Notes under the pieces: model-generated
What the model saw: only the letters and a program-made list of their open reading frames with translations
Told to the model about the DNA's origin: nothing
Database searches by the model: none
Part shown: positions 22,115 to 33,639 of the stretch, piece after piece
Numbering within the stretch: position 1 is the stretch's first letter
How the letters are laid out: each line of letters begins with the position of its first letter
NCBI GenBank assembly: GCA_026874595.1
Contig: CM049313.1
Location: 67,202,659 to 67,266,658, forward strand
DNA length: 64,000 nucleotides
Source of the DNA: Sipunculus nudus
Lineage: Eukaryota > Annelida > Sipuncula > Golfingiida > Sipunculidae
Reading direction: 5' to 3'
Position numbers and translations under genes: made by a program

Positions 22115-23706
22115 CTAAGATGACACTCGGTGGTCAGTCTGTATCTGAAATAAATATTGCTTAAGTGCCCGTTTAAAGGATTGTAGTTCCCCTGAAGCTT
22201 TTACTGATTCTGGAAGGTTATTCCACATACTGGCACCCGTGTATCAGAAGGACCGCCGCATGGTCTCCGTGCGAGCAAAAGGCAGAGCCAGTCTTGTCTG
22301 AGAATTTGACCTTAAGGAATATCGAAAGTTCTCTGGCTCGAAAGGAAAAAGACTAAGCATATACTGAGGAGTGAAACAGTTAAAAACCTTAAACATTAGA
22401 GTACATGTGTTATATCGGACGACATTCTCAAAATTGAGCCATTTTAATTTATAAAACATAGCATCACTACTGGTCTCTATAAGAAGACCTAGAATAATAC
22501 GCGCAGCCCGTTTTTGGATACGGGAGAGGCTGTTTATGTATGAGATACATGCCTGTCCCCATATGTTTATACAATAACAAATGGAAGGTAATATGTAAGA
22601 ATTGTAAAATAATACTTTACATCTACGGTTCAGGTACTGTTGAGATCTCCACAAAAGGCCTAATAGCTTACTACATCGGTTATTTACATGCGTGATATAA
22701 GTACCCCAAGACAATGAGCTATCAATATAAACACCTAGAAGTTTGATTTGATCCACATTTGGTATCATCACACCATTTATATGTACATTTAGAGTGCCTG
22801 TCTCAATCTGTCTCTTACGTTGAGATGAACATATTAGCATTGCCTGTGTTTTTTTAGTATTGATGACAAATCGGTTAGTTGTGCACCATGTGTTAACTTT
22901 TGATAAATCCGAATTCAGAGTTCCCTCAATACTAGATACATATTTATCAGATATATATAATGTTGTGTCATCTGCATACATTTCCATTTGACAATGAGTA
23001 AGATGAAGTGGTAAATCATTAATGTAAAGAAGAAACATGAGGGGGCCGAGGATTGAGCCCTGTGGTACTCCAGACACACAAGGAACGGGAGCTGATATTT
23101 GCCCAAGAGAACTAACGGATTGGACGCGGTCTAGAATGTAAGATTCAAACCATTTCATAGTGGTATTTGATCAGCCATATAATTGAAGTTTTCTAAGAAG
23201 TATATCGTGTGGAATTAAATCAAAAGCTTTAGAAAAGTCTATTGCTACGTCCACAACAAGATATCCTTGATCAATAGAATTAACCCAATCATTGACTATT
23301 TTTGTAAGGCAGGTTTGACATGAATGCTGTGTTCTGAAGCCCGATTGACTCGAAGTTATTAGATCGCGGGACGTTAGATATTTATAGAAGTTATTATAAA
23401 CGTGTCTTTCAAGTATTTTTGATAAACAGCTACGAACTGAAATCGGTCGATATTTATCAGGATTTTTTGCATCACCTCCTTTATGTATTGCACTTACTTT
23501 AGCCCTTTTCCACGATCTGGGGAATTCCCCAGATCTCAAGGAAATATTGAATATTTTCGTAAGAACAGGTGCTATATGAGAAGCCGCCGCCTTTAGAAAT
23601 CGAGGGGAGATACCATCTAGGCCTACCGCTTTGTTAGTACCTAGTTTCTGTAATTCATTGTATACAAATCGACATGAAATCATTGGTATATTGAAATTAT
23701 TTTGGT
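22115..23706 (-). pseudogene. LINE reverse transcriptase and C-terminal region
   Basis: RNA-dependent DNA polymerase of the same element. Motifs in order: NKAVGLDGIS, KYRPISVRSCLSKILE, the motif A region AIDFSKAFDLIPHDIL, GVPQGSILGPLMFLLYIND (motif B), MYADDTTLYI (catalytic YADD), KKTQAMLI, and KLLGVYIDSSLSW (motif E-like). A TGA at 23171-23173 follows KLQLYG, and a second TGA at 22244-22246 precedes a still readable WNNLPESVKASGELQ segment in the same frame ending at the TAG at 22115-22117. The polymerase core is unusually complete for a relic, with few disabling changes, suggesting a moderately recent insertion. Confidence 0.88.
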
Positions 23707-23998
23707 TGTCTACTTTTTCATGTATGTTAAGAGTTCGGGTGTTGGTTCATAGTCTGTAACACTTGTATCAATATATCTGTGAACAGCTTCTGCGAAATGA
23801 GAATTTAGACGTGTAGCAATTTCAACTGAGTCTTTTAAATCTTCACCGTTAAAATTCATACACGGGGAACTCGACTTCTGGGTTCCTATATTCTCTTTCA
23901 TGTGATTATTATTTAAAACATCTCGACAATAATTCCGTTTCGCTTGTTTAATTTTATTAGCAACAGTATTACGGTAGTTCTTGTAGTGAGAAAAATAC

Positions 23999-24999
23999 CA
24001 GAGCGTTTAAAGGAGTCTCTGGCGCGTATGAGGTTCTTAATCTCTTCAGTAAACCATTTTGGTTGAGAAATGCGTTTTACTCGCCTACATTTTATGGGTA
24101 CATGCGCATCAATAATATTCTTAAATATGCGTGTGAATTGCTCAGTAGCTTCATGGACATCATCTGACTCAGCGTCATTAAATGCAAAGGATTGTATAAA
24201 TGATTCTGCAATAGATAATGTAAAGTTATCAATCTGGAACTTACTCATATCCCTATAGGTAATGGATTTATGTGTTCTGGACTTTATGCAAGTTACCTTC
24301 CAGTCGATACCAACAGGGAAATGATCGCTGAGAGCGAGAGAATAGACATTTGATTCAAGAACGTAGTCATCGTTTGAAACCTAGATATGGTCTATAAGTG
24401 TTTTTGAATTTTCTGTGACACGGGATGGTTTGGAAATAACTTGCGTCAAACCATAGGAACTCATGAGGTCAGTTAACCTGTCGTTACAATCTGCTAATAA
24501 ATTAACATTGAAGTCCCCCATGATAACAGTATATGTACCTGCATCACATGCTTGAATTAATTGTTCTTCAAAATTATAATACCAACAGGCTAAAGAATCA
24601 GGCGGTCTATATATATGGCATAAAATCAAATCTCGTCTATTCTGCAATTTCAGTTTTAACCATATGCATTCGGTGTCTGAAGTTAAATTGTCTAAGTAAT
24701 CGTATTGTAGACATTCACGTAAATAAACAATAATTCCGCCACCTTGTCGGTCGGGTCTATCTCTCCGTATCATGTTAAATCCTTCAATCTGAATATCAGT
24801 ATCATGGTGCGATTTATTCATAAATGTTTCACTGAGTCCTATTATATCAATCGCTTTCCCTTCGGATGTTAAAAAATATCTTAGTTCATCAATTTTATTT
24901 AAAAGATGGTTTACATTTAAGTGGACTAATCTCAAGCCTTTATTTCGTTCGGCTTGATCACATCTGGATCCCTTTATGCGGCGGTTACAGTTGCCCTAG
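23999..24999 (-). pseudogene. LINE apurinic-type endonuclease domain
   Basis: Encodes the EEP endonuclease that nicks target DNA for target-primed reverse transcription. Visible motifs in order: VHLNVNHLLNKIDELR near the start, GLSETFM with the catalytic-type Glu, RPDRQGGGIIVYLR, HIYRPPDS, MGDFNVN with the Asp and Asn, TLIDHI, then after an in-frame TAG (24381-24383) the SDHFPV motif in the same frame. That arrangement is the standard EN signature. The frame is open upstream to a stop at about 25000 without a clear Met. It is lost at about 24000 by a frameshift; the linker that follows (to about 23710) is readable in the next frame with RNTVANKIKQAKRNYC. Non-functional as it stands. Confidence 0.85.
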
Positions 25000-25050
25000 T
25001 GCGAGTTCAAAGGACAGTATTGCTTTTTGTGGCCCCATTTTTACACGAGA

Positions 25051-26080
25051 AACACTGTAGAGGAGAACTGTAGAAACACCGTGCGACAACCTGTTCTTCT
25101 TTGTTCAGTAATTATAAAAGTGTAACAGTGATATTGGAATTCTAGACTACTTTTTGATAGAATTTCAAAATTTCTATGATTCCAAGTCTCGACTGACTCA
25201 CACAAAAAACATAATTTCATACACACACACACACACACATACACATATATAAATATGTTACAGATAATGTGTAAAATCAGTCAATCTGTAAATTGTCTGA
25301 AATTTTCGGGCAATTTAAACTTGTCTGATTCACACACGCTAATCATTAAATGACTGAAATTATCATGCATTTTTCAAATTGACTGAATTATCAGTCAGTT
25401 TATTTAACACATTGACTGAAATGTAAAATAATAAAATACTAATGTTATACAATAAGCTAGGATTAAATCACATTTCATTTATTTAATATACCTGAGTCAT
25501 TCAAAATGTTAATATATTTTACATCATATTATTGCATATTTTAATATTTCATATTAAATAAACAAAAGCGTCTATTTGGTTTAATTATGCAGTTCTTGAC
25601 AAATAATCATGTAATAATGTGAGATCTTAATTTATACTTTCTCACGGATGCAGTTTTCTTTTCCACATTAGGATTGGTAGTTGGGGTTTTGTCAACCCCC
25701 CCCCCCCTAAGTCTGGGAATATTGTAACAATTTTCCTTCAAAATTACAGAATTTCAAAAAAATCATTTTAGAAGAACACTTTGGTACAAAATAACAGAGA
25801 GTATTATCTCTTAAGAAACAACATGTACAAGTGTTGGACCTAAAAATACTATGGGGCAATCATCCCTGAGATCTTCCTCAACACTATGTGGTTATTTTAT
25901 CATAAAAAGTAAAGTCTTGTTTGAATTCTCAAAATCTTTCAATTATTTTTTGCTTTAATACCCAGGTTTCACAATCTCTGCGAAACGAGTGAATCATGTC
26001 ATATTGTTAGTTATCGTTTTAAATTTGAGTTATATTTGAAAGATTACACTTCATTAATATTTGTACGCTCTTTACACAGC
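25051..26080. other. AT-rich spacer, no gene seen
   Basis: Short (CA)n near 25218, loosely repeated GACTGAAATT-like words at 25270-25430, and a C12 run at 25696-25707. Confidence 0.5.
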
Positions 26081-26750
26081 GCTTTACCTATAGGGCTACT
26101 TCCTATATCGTAAGGCGTTGTTTGTTATGGCCTCGTATCCTGAATTGCAACACCAGAGGGAAGCACTGTATTTTTGTCCAATCAGATGAGACCTTGTGCT
26201 GGAAGACAAAGCCAAGCGAGGAATACACGGAGCCAATCATATTAATTTCTTTTTGAGTGACAGCTCATCCCCCAGCGTAACCGTCTGAACAGGCCACAGG
26301 CTCAGACGTGGTTTGCTTAGGGCCTTGGGCACATAGGATGCTCGGCCGGTGAGCTGTAATTCAAACGAAACGCAACAACAAAGGCTGCGGGCACACCTCG
26401 CTGGCTGGTTTCAGTTCTGCAGACAACAGGTACATGGCTACGCTAACACAGTCATAATGTCATAATCGAATCGGTCGATGATGCGAGAATGCAGAGGGAG
26501 CAATTTAAATTCGACCGGAAACTGATCAAGAGGCGCTTGAAGCGCGGCAATGGGCGGAGCCAGGATGCCTGTCGAGTGTTTGTTTATTGGCATCTGATTG
26601 GCTGCTTGTCACATCGTACGCACGTTTATTTCAGTGGACAACAAACCGCCATCTGGTGTCTAAATATATCATATATGGTCAAAGCTGGCAGCGTGAAAAT
26701 CAGTTGCTTCTTTAGAAGCGCAAGATTTCCGCTGCCTCGGGAGCGTATAA
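26081..26750 (+). repeat. Dispersed promoter-like repeat, copy 2
   Basis: Longer relative of 1791-2230, starting at the same GCTTTACC word and keeping the CCAAT-type block, GAACAGGCCACAGGCTCAGA, GGGCGGAGCC and GGCTGCTTGTCACATC. It has about 190 bp (26310-26545) absent from copy 1. A 98-codon frame (26489-26785) is not matched in copy 1 and is not called as a gene. Confidence 0.6.
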
Positions 26751-27355
26751 TATTTGAGGAAACTGTCACACTTTTATGTAAATAGCTCATATTTTACGGA
26801 TTGAAATCAGAGCCTATTACTTATGGCAAAATAACATTGTTTGTATGACAATATGGGGATTGGGGCGGGAGTATTTAATATGGTATTTCCACTTTGGTCG
26901 GAAAAGTTGACAACATTCCAAGCTCAACATTCCAAACCATCTCAGTATAGCTCCACTCAGAGAATGTAGATGGTTAACTGATTAAAAGTAACAAAAGTAA
27001 CACAGTCAGTAATTGTGATTAAACCGTACCCTTTGTATCTCACTTAAGCATATCTCAATCACGTATTTGATTTGATCAACTATGCAACTGTGGTTTCCTT
27101 TACCTTTCTGCATTATAAATTTCTCTTACTATCGCACATGATGTTTCATTTATTCAAACGCTTCCTTTTGACTTGAATATGGTTCTTTCATAAGGAAAAT
27201 TTAGTCATATGGGTTGTAAAATAGTATAATGCCTGAAAATTTACTGAATCTTTCAGAAATTTTACAAATTTACTGTTTTTCACATTGAATGTTATATATA
27301 TATATATATATATATATACACAAACAAAATATTATATATATATATACACAAACAA

Positions 27356-27410
<55 letters not shown>

Positions 27411-27960
27411 CGTGGGGACTATGTGCCCACACAGTATAGATGTTGACATCCCCTGCACCCCTTCAGTTAATCCTCACTTTGCCCCTATTATCGATAACGA
27501 GACTGTGTGATTAATACAATGCGTAATGTAGATAAAATAACCAAATAATGAATTATGATTTTTTTATATTGATTAAAATAAATACATTTCATGAGTACAG
27601 TTCGATAAAAATAACACTCGAAGGAATACAAGATCGCAAAATGAGTCAATCGGTTCAGTGATAATTCGCACCAGGAAAATCCAACGATTCTAAACAAGTA
27701 TGCTTTTTAGATATTGATGGTAAAGATAATACGCTGTGGAAAGAGCGTACAGAACTGTTGCAACCAATAGTTTAGTCAATGAATGGCTTAGGTTGGACAA
27801 AAATGTTATCAAAGGTTTCTGACCTGAAATGGGTGTATAAACAAATTGCTTGGTCAAGGCAGGCAACCCCCGAAAGGCGCACTCATTTGCGAGGGAAGCA
27901 GGGCTGTTTGGCATGACCTTACCATAAAGCCTGTAGAATGCTCACCGTTAAAAACAATAC
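26751..27960. other. AT-rich spacer with large (TA)n
   Basis: No gene seen outside the microsatellite at 27293-27408. Confidence 0.5.
27293..27408. repeat. Compound (TA)n microsatellite
   Basis: Three TA blocks separated by two copies of ACAAACAAAATAT, the last block about 24 units. Confidence 0.95.
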
Positions 27961-28072
27961 TGAAAAATCTTACCGCCTCGGCTTAGATTTGAATTCACGA
28001 TCTCCCGGCTTTGAATCCTGTGCTCGGTTCCCGAGCCAAAAAAGGAGCCGGTCAAGCCTAATGAGCCGGTAG
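27961..28072 (-). mobile_element. SINE-like repeat, copy 2
   Basis: Reverse-strand relative of 7824-7915, with AGCCGGGAGATCGTG and AGCCGAGGCGGTAAGATTTTT on the minus strand. It lies about 55 bp outside the left boundary of the large inverted duplication. Confidence 0.45.
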
Positions 28073-28126
28073 AATGGATCACATATTAATTAGAGAAAAG
28101 AAATCGGAATTAACAGCTTCGAAAAT

Positions 28127-28638
28127 GACATATTCCAGCGTTGCCTCAGTGGAAATAATGATAAGCCACTGGATATGTGGAATTTATTTTAAATCTGTAA
28201 TGGCACTCTGTAGAGAGCTAACCACAGCCAGTGCAAAACATTCCTCCCGGATCAGCCCCGTTATCTAGATCCGCACTATAAATTCACTTCCTTGTTGACT
28301 GCAAGTTAATTGTATATGCGTTCCTTTAATACTGCCTTTGACGGAGCAAGGTGCTTTCTATTTGATGTCCAGCTCAGTTAATGTAAAAGAACCACTGAAT
28401 GATTTATCTAAGTGTCAGCTGGTCTTTAAAAGATCGGGCTTTTTTGTTGGTGAATTTTCTTGATTTATTTGTGCAGATTTACCTATAAAAACAACTGACC
28501 CAGGGGTCATGACGCTCTGCCGATTAGTTTACATTGACAAAAGGAATTTAATCAATACCAAATTTTATAGGTGGTATTCCCATACAATTTGAGCATAGCT
28601 CAGAGGATATGGGTAACAGAGACCTTATTACAGGTAGT
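28127..28638 (+). repeat. Large palindrome, left outer arm
   Basis: Matches the reverse complement of 39348-39838 along its length. Shared blocks include AATAATGATAAGCCACTGGA, GATCAGCCCCGTTATCTAGA, ACTGCAAGTTAATTGTATAT, GACCCAGGGGTCATGA and ATAGCTCAGAGGA. Its last ~40 bp are the beginning of the ~325-bp unit that is expanded in the right arm. Confidence 0.85.
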
Positions 28639-28691
28639 ATTATATATACAAATCTTTAATATTTCAACAGTTTATTTTGTATTATTTTTAA

Positions 28692-29364
28692 GGTGCCTTT
28701 CCAGAAGTAGTCCGTATCCGTAGTCCGTATGCGTAGTGCACATGCGTTGTCCGCAAAAATCGCTTTGTAGACTTTTTAACTGGGCCATTCATCCGCTTGC
28801 GTAGTACGTATGCGTAGTCCGTATGCATAGTCCGCATCCGCACGCTGCTGGGAGCGATTTTTGCGCACTACGCATACCAATCATCATGTCGATTTCAGGT
28901 ATAGCATAGAGTTTTCCCCATTCAGGCCGTGCTGTATGGACAGTCACTATTTTTAACTGGTATGAACGTCATTTCTTGCATCAGTTTTCCAGAAACCAAA
29001 CATTTTACTATTTGGCTGAATTTGGTTTTCCTTTCTTTATCACAGACAACGTGATTTTTAGATAATTGAAGCGTAAACATCACTGAAGCATAAAAAATAA
29101 TATTATTTATGATCTTGTTATGAAAATGTTATTATTTTAATTATATCGTATAACTTTTGATGCTTATATATACCAATGTACAATAAAAATATGGTTACAG
29201 AATGGCTTACAAAAAGAAACTTCAACTATCGAGCACCTATTAATTCGGAGTACGGACTACGCATATACGTACTTGTGGAAAACGAACTTTGCGGATACGG
29301 ACTACGCATACGGACTACGCATGCGGACTACGGATACGCACTACGCACTTATGTAAAACCACCT
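28692..29364. mobile_element. TTAA-flanked MITE with CGTAGTCCGTATGC subterminal repeats
   Basis: Termini GGTGCCTTTCCAGAAG and (reverse) AGGTGGTTTTACATAAG are flanked by TTAA at 28688-28691 and 29365-29368. Both ends carry clusters of GTAGTCCGTATGCGTAGTCC-type words in opposite orientation, giving long imperfect inverted repeats. No transposase frame. TTAA targets suggest piggyBac-type or Kolobok-type mobilisation. It sits in the left palindrome arm only. Confidence 0.65.
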
Positions 29365-30594
29365 TTAATATGGGATTAATCATAAAAATGTTTAATATGA
29401 TATTATTTTCATATATATGAATGTGGACTGCATTTGAAGATGAAAGCTTAAATACTTAAAACAGTAATATCATTATTTTTTTCTTATGTAACATTAATAA
29501 GCATGAATATGTCTTTTGATATTCAAAAATCAAACTAGCATCATTTTTTAAATATGATCTAAACAACAAAAAAGCTACCTTCATTGTATGAACATCTCCA
29601 ACCCATACACTTGCATTGGGAATAAGATAAATAAAAATCACCACACCGCCTTTCATAGATAGACAAAAGTCTGATTTTCTCAGACTGGATAGATCTATAT
29701 TCTCAGTCATACTGATTTTACCCATATATCCTTTTATTTCTAAGTTACAGTTCTGTTAACATAACTAGACTTCCATTGCTGTTGAGCTGTATCTCAAACA
29801 AGTGACTTTCTTAAGATTCGCTGGCAACTTCAAAATATTTATTTGATGTAAAATAAAGACACCTTGATTGTCAGTGCTATGTTTATGTCACAATACTGAA
29901 CATCTCTTTATTAACTGGAACTGAGCAGTTGATCTGCCATAATGATAAGAGTCTAATGATTATATACATATAATCCCTCTTTAATTTACACTTGCAAGTA
30001 TCATGATTTGAAGGAGATCCTGCCAGTAACATATACAGATCTTTGTTTTGTAAACTATGTTAAACTTAATGGACTACATGTAGTATCCATTTGACTGATA
30101 TGCAGATAGCCCAGGCTGGGGTACTGGCCAGTGACAGGCTGTACTCCGGCTTTAATTATCCTCCAGCATTGCTCAGTGAGGTTGTCGCCCGGGACGCTTT
30201 GACGTCAGTGCAAAGGGTCTATGGGAGGAATTACTGCTTTGGGGTAGAACGGATGGTGTTAATTTAATCAGTAAGCAGTGCTGCGTAGATCGTGAGTTAT
30301 GTCCTGTTATATTATACCATCCGTGGTCCTTTATCACTGAGCGGAAGAATCAATGGAGTTAATTTATTAAGCTTCCTGCGCAGTCTATCCCAAGTTAATC
30401 TGTTATGAAAGATCATATGTTGTTTTGCCATGGCACAAAAAGAATACGAGTTATGCTGCACTTACACCCCTTAGTACCCGTAGGTTAGTGTGTCCCCCCC
30501 CCCCCCTTATATTTTTTTTACAATTTAAGCGCGTATTATACATTAAGCCATATGAAAGGGTCGCAATTGTCGTAAGATTGCCAGAATGAAGGCA
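29365..30594 (+). repeat. Large palindrome, left inner arm
   Basis: Closely matches the reverse complement of 34506-35700. High-identity blocks include GTTGTCGCCCGGGACGCTTT, CTGCGTAGATCGTGAGTTAT, GAATCAATGGAGTTAATTTA and TTGTCGTAAGATTGCCAGAA. A C13 run (30494-30506) mirrors the G13 run at 34650-34662. The right arm carries about 65 bp extra near 34560-34625. Confidence 0.9.
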
Positions 30595-31302
30595 ATGACA
30601 TTAGGCTGCCAATTCATTTGGTGATACCTCTGAGGTCGTGAAAGGTACATATCATGCATTAAGGTGAAGGTCAATGTCGTAACTCCAAGAGAAAAAAACA
30701 ACAATCGCCATAATATAACATGTTTTTGCAAGAAGTGGCATAGAAATGCATTTTAGTTGTCATTTCTAACTAACTTAAGAATGGCAATGCATTTGGTTGC
30801 ACTTCTGAGGTCCGAAAATTCAAATATCATGCATCAAGGTCATGGTCAAAGTCAAATTTGGAAGAAAAAGGCAACACTCGTAATGGTATGGTACTTTTCC
30901 CAAAATGTTATTGAAACATATTTTAAGTATCATTTCCTCTTTACTTTAGGAATCCGAGGATGCCCATTCATTTGTTGATACTATAAGATCATAATAGGTA
31001 CCTATCGAACAATAAGGTCAAGGTCAAAGCAAAACTCGGATGAAAAATGTGTAACAATCTCCATTATATAGCATGTTTTTGCAAGGAAATGACATAGAAA
31101 CATTCAAAGTGTTAGGTTTAGGTTTAGGTCAAGTTCTTAGGAAAATAGTAAAACTGTCGATAATGTGGCATGTTTTTGGAAGAAAATGACATAGAAAAAC
31201 ATTGAGGGCATCACTTCCAGCTAAAAACAGAATTCCCACTCATTTGGTGATATTGCTTAGGTCATAATTGGAACATATCATGCATTATGTTCCAGGTTAA
31301 TA
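30595..31302 (+). repeat. ~175-bp repeat array in palindrome loop, left side
   Basis: Units marked by ATCATGCAT(T/C)AAGGT, GGTCAAGGTCAAAGTC-like words and ATTCATTTGGTGATA, near 30652, 30826, 31007, 31117 and 31275. Inverted relatives occupy 33640-34330. The array resumes at 31768 after the MITE insertion. Confidence 0.7.
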
Positions 31303-31767
31303 CTGTGGTTGGCTTCATATTCGCGAGGGTAAAATTTCGCGATTTCTTAATTTTTAATGTTTTGCGAGGGTTTTATTTTCGTGATTGCACTAGAATCTAT
31401 TAAAAAAAATAATATTTACATTTATTTTTTTTTTTTTTTAATTTAAAAAATCCCACAATACCCAACTCCTTATCTTTATAGTCATTGTACAATAACCTGT
31501 CTCTTAATCGATGTTTTGACAATTATCATTTAGTGTTTGTATGAGCAGGTTGTAACACCATCCAGAGATTATGTAGTTAATTTACAAACCTTGTTTTCAG
31601 GGGTGTGATAACTAAATCATTTGTGCAGAATCTGCAGATGCATTATATTCTCTAAGTTCATCCTCGATAAAAGGGCAGCTTATTCCCGAGGGTTTCATAT
31701 TCGCGATTATATCGCATTCGCGAATATCGCGAAAATAAAACCCTTGCGAACAAAACGGCAACCACAG
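31303..31767. mobile_element. Tc1/mariner-like MITE, 465 bp, TA target
   Basis: Ends CTGTGGTTGGC and GCAACCACAG are inverted repeats flanked by TA at 31301-31302 and 31768-31769. Subterminal TTCGCGAGGGTAAAATTTCG and its inverted counterpart give GCGA/TCGC-rich arms. Interior AT-rich and non-coding. Inserted into the ~175-bp array. Confidence 0.7.
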
Positions 31768-32179
31768 TATCCAATTTGGTAGGTGGAAATAAGCCAAACT
31801 CGCTATGACATGAGACATTCTGGAAAAAATATGACACTAATAAGATGTAGGTAGGCCTTTTAACTAGTCACTGTGACTGTTTTGATTATGCCCAATCATC
31901 GAAAACGAGAACAAATTTCACATGCACATGTTATAATACGTTTGAAAGATGGATCAATATGAACCTATCGTGCATGGTTAATGTACATTCCATTAATTTG
32001 GGAACCTTCAGCATTATCTTCTTTAAGCGTATCCCTACTCTTAGTTCGTGTTGCATTCATGCAAGCAATTTCTTAGCATTAGCCACTTACTGTTTTACAC
32101 AGCAAATCATCAGGTAAACGCTTATGAGATCGGGTTCCCCCTACAGTTGCACTTTAAAAATACAGTCACTAACAATGGC
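31768..32179. other. End of interrupted array unit, then spacer
   Basis: The first ~80 bp continue the array unit. The remainder shows nothing recognised. Confidence 0.4.
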
Positions 32180-33372
32180 AGATTCTGATAGGTATCAGTA
32201 ATATGCTTTGCAGAAGAGAAGATCAGAGTAAACATTTCTGATGAGCATTCAGAAGGAAATGAAGAATGCCAAATCTGCACGACAGCGTATATCACCTTTA
32301 TTTCTTCTACTGAAAAGCGAACATCTGTTGTTGTAGCGGTGCTGATGCATTTGTGTCACACAGACACTATGCTGATACCACAGATAAGACGATGTAGTTT
32401 AAACCTGTTTATGATAACATCAAAACGGACAATTTGTGTGCCTACATGGAAGAGTAGTTAGATTTTGACGAAATGACTACTCCGTCTACTTTCTTTAGGT
32501 AGATGCGGTACCACCTGAAGCCCATGTGGCATTGACAAAGTTCAGTCTTCCATAGACATCGCATATATCATCAGGCCTATGCATCGTGATGCCCATTTTG
32601 TTGGTGAAAGTCGAAGAACATTACCTGTACAAGTCCCTGAGTTTTGTGTTGATGGCAATGGAAGAACACACCCTCTGGGTTGAAACTTTGCAACTCCAGC
32701 AGATGTTGGATTTGGTGGTGGGGGGGGGGGGGTCCCTACATCATAAGTAGAGCTTCTTTGATCTACATGCTTGCCATTCTAATATTTCGAGTAATTTAAA
32801 GACATGAAGTTAGCAGCTGGCTTTTTTTGTGGGCTGCATACTGTGTGTCCTTGAGGGGGTATATCACATCCACTTACAAGGACATAAATTAGATAATTTG
32901 TGGAGGCTTCTTCAGCGTATATATACAAACTGACTGTTTAGCTGTTACCATGAATATGTTGAAACAAGCATGTTGTGTGTAACTTAAATACATCAGAACA
33001 ATCTGCAAGAAATTTTCGGGACTTTCGCCAAGAAATATGCCGTCCGGAAGATTTAGCAGTCGGCATCTCCTTCTATTGAGTCAACTTGAAATATTTACTT
33101 TGACCATCTCTCCTGCAAAGGATCTCGCTCAACCTGTCAGAATCAGCCGCTGATATAGACGATGGGGCTAAACCTTGTCTTATTTGCTTCGGGGGAACGG
33201 TTTCCAAATCTTACTTTGTCCTTTGTCTATCAGGGCTACACAAAAAGCAGCACCTGAATATCTGAAAAAAATTAAGTGCAACTGTAGGGGTTACGTGGTA
33301 AAATTTACATGTACCTTTCGTGAGGAGGAGATGAATATACTTCATCAGTATGTTACCAATGCACAGTAATTG
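32180..33372 (+). pseudogene. Decayed coding relic, possibly transposon-derived, Cys-motif C-terminus
   Basis: Stretches of protein-like sequence appear in shifting plus-strand frames: an N-terminal MADSDRYQ region at about 32175, FKPVYDNIKTDNLCAYMEE near 32400-32455, and at 33150-33370 a region with GAKPCLICFGG then (in another frame) APEYLKKIKCNCRG. The last motif recalls the cysteine-rich CNCK-type tail of a repeat-associated protein family common in cnidarian and mollusc genomes; that is family memory, not a search. Many stops and frameshifts. The 65-codon frame at 33175-33369 is its longest open piece. It sits in the palindrome loop together with a G13 run (32720-32732). It could also be chance. 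Confidence 0.3.
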
Positions 33373-33639
33373 CTTCCATGAAATGTACACAAACTAAGAG
33401 CAGAGATACGGATAATGATTATTATGATTGTGATCATGATAATGAAGAAAATAATGATGGTATTCTAAATGATGAATAGGTTCACAACATCATGAGTTGT
33501 TAATATACATGTATGATATGAATTGATTAATTCATATCAAATTTTTATCCACATGTACTGTTACAAGCACTTATCAAGTTTTTTTTTTCACTGATTGGCG
33601 GCATGTTAACAAAATCATGGTAATAGGCATTTTCCTGCT

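Larger units (their letters stand above)
21806..25050 (-). mobile_element. Near-complete non-LTR retrotransposon (Jockey/CR1-type), inactivated
   Basis: Reads right to left: endonuclease, linker, reverse transcriptase, C-terminal region, about 310 bp of 3' UTR, and a short (AAATA)n-like tail at about 21806-21832. The coding part carries at least three in-frame stops (24381-24383, 23171-23173, 22244-22246) and two frameshifts (near 24000 and 23712). The 5' limit near 25050 is approximate, and no separate ORF1 or target duplication was found. The clade is uncertain: the EN plus RT arrangement and motifs fit the Jockey/CR1/L2 group. Confidence 0.85.

Noticed and set aside
26489-26785. 98-codon frame in dispersed repeat copy 2
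   Set aside because: The related copy at 1791-2230 lacks the first half and does not keep the frame.
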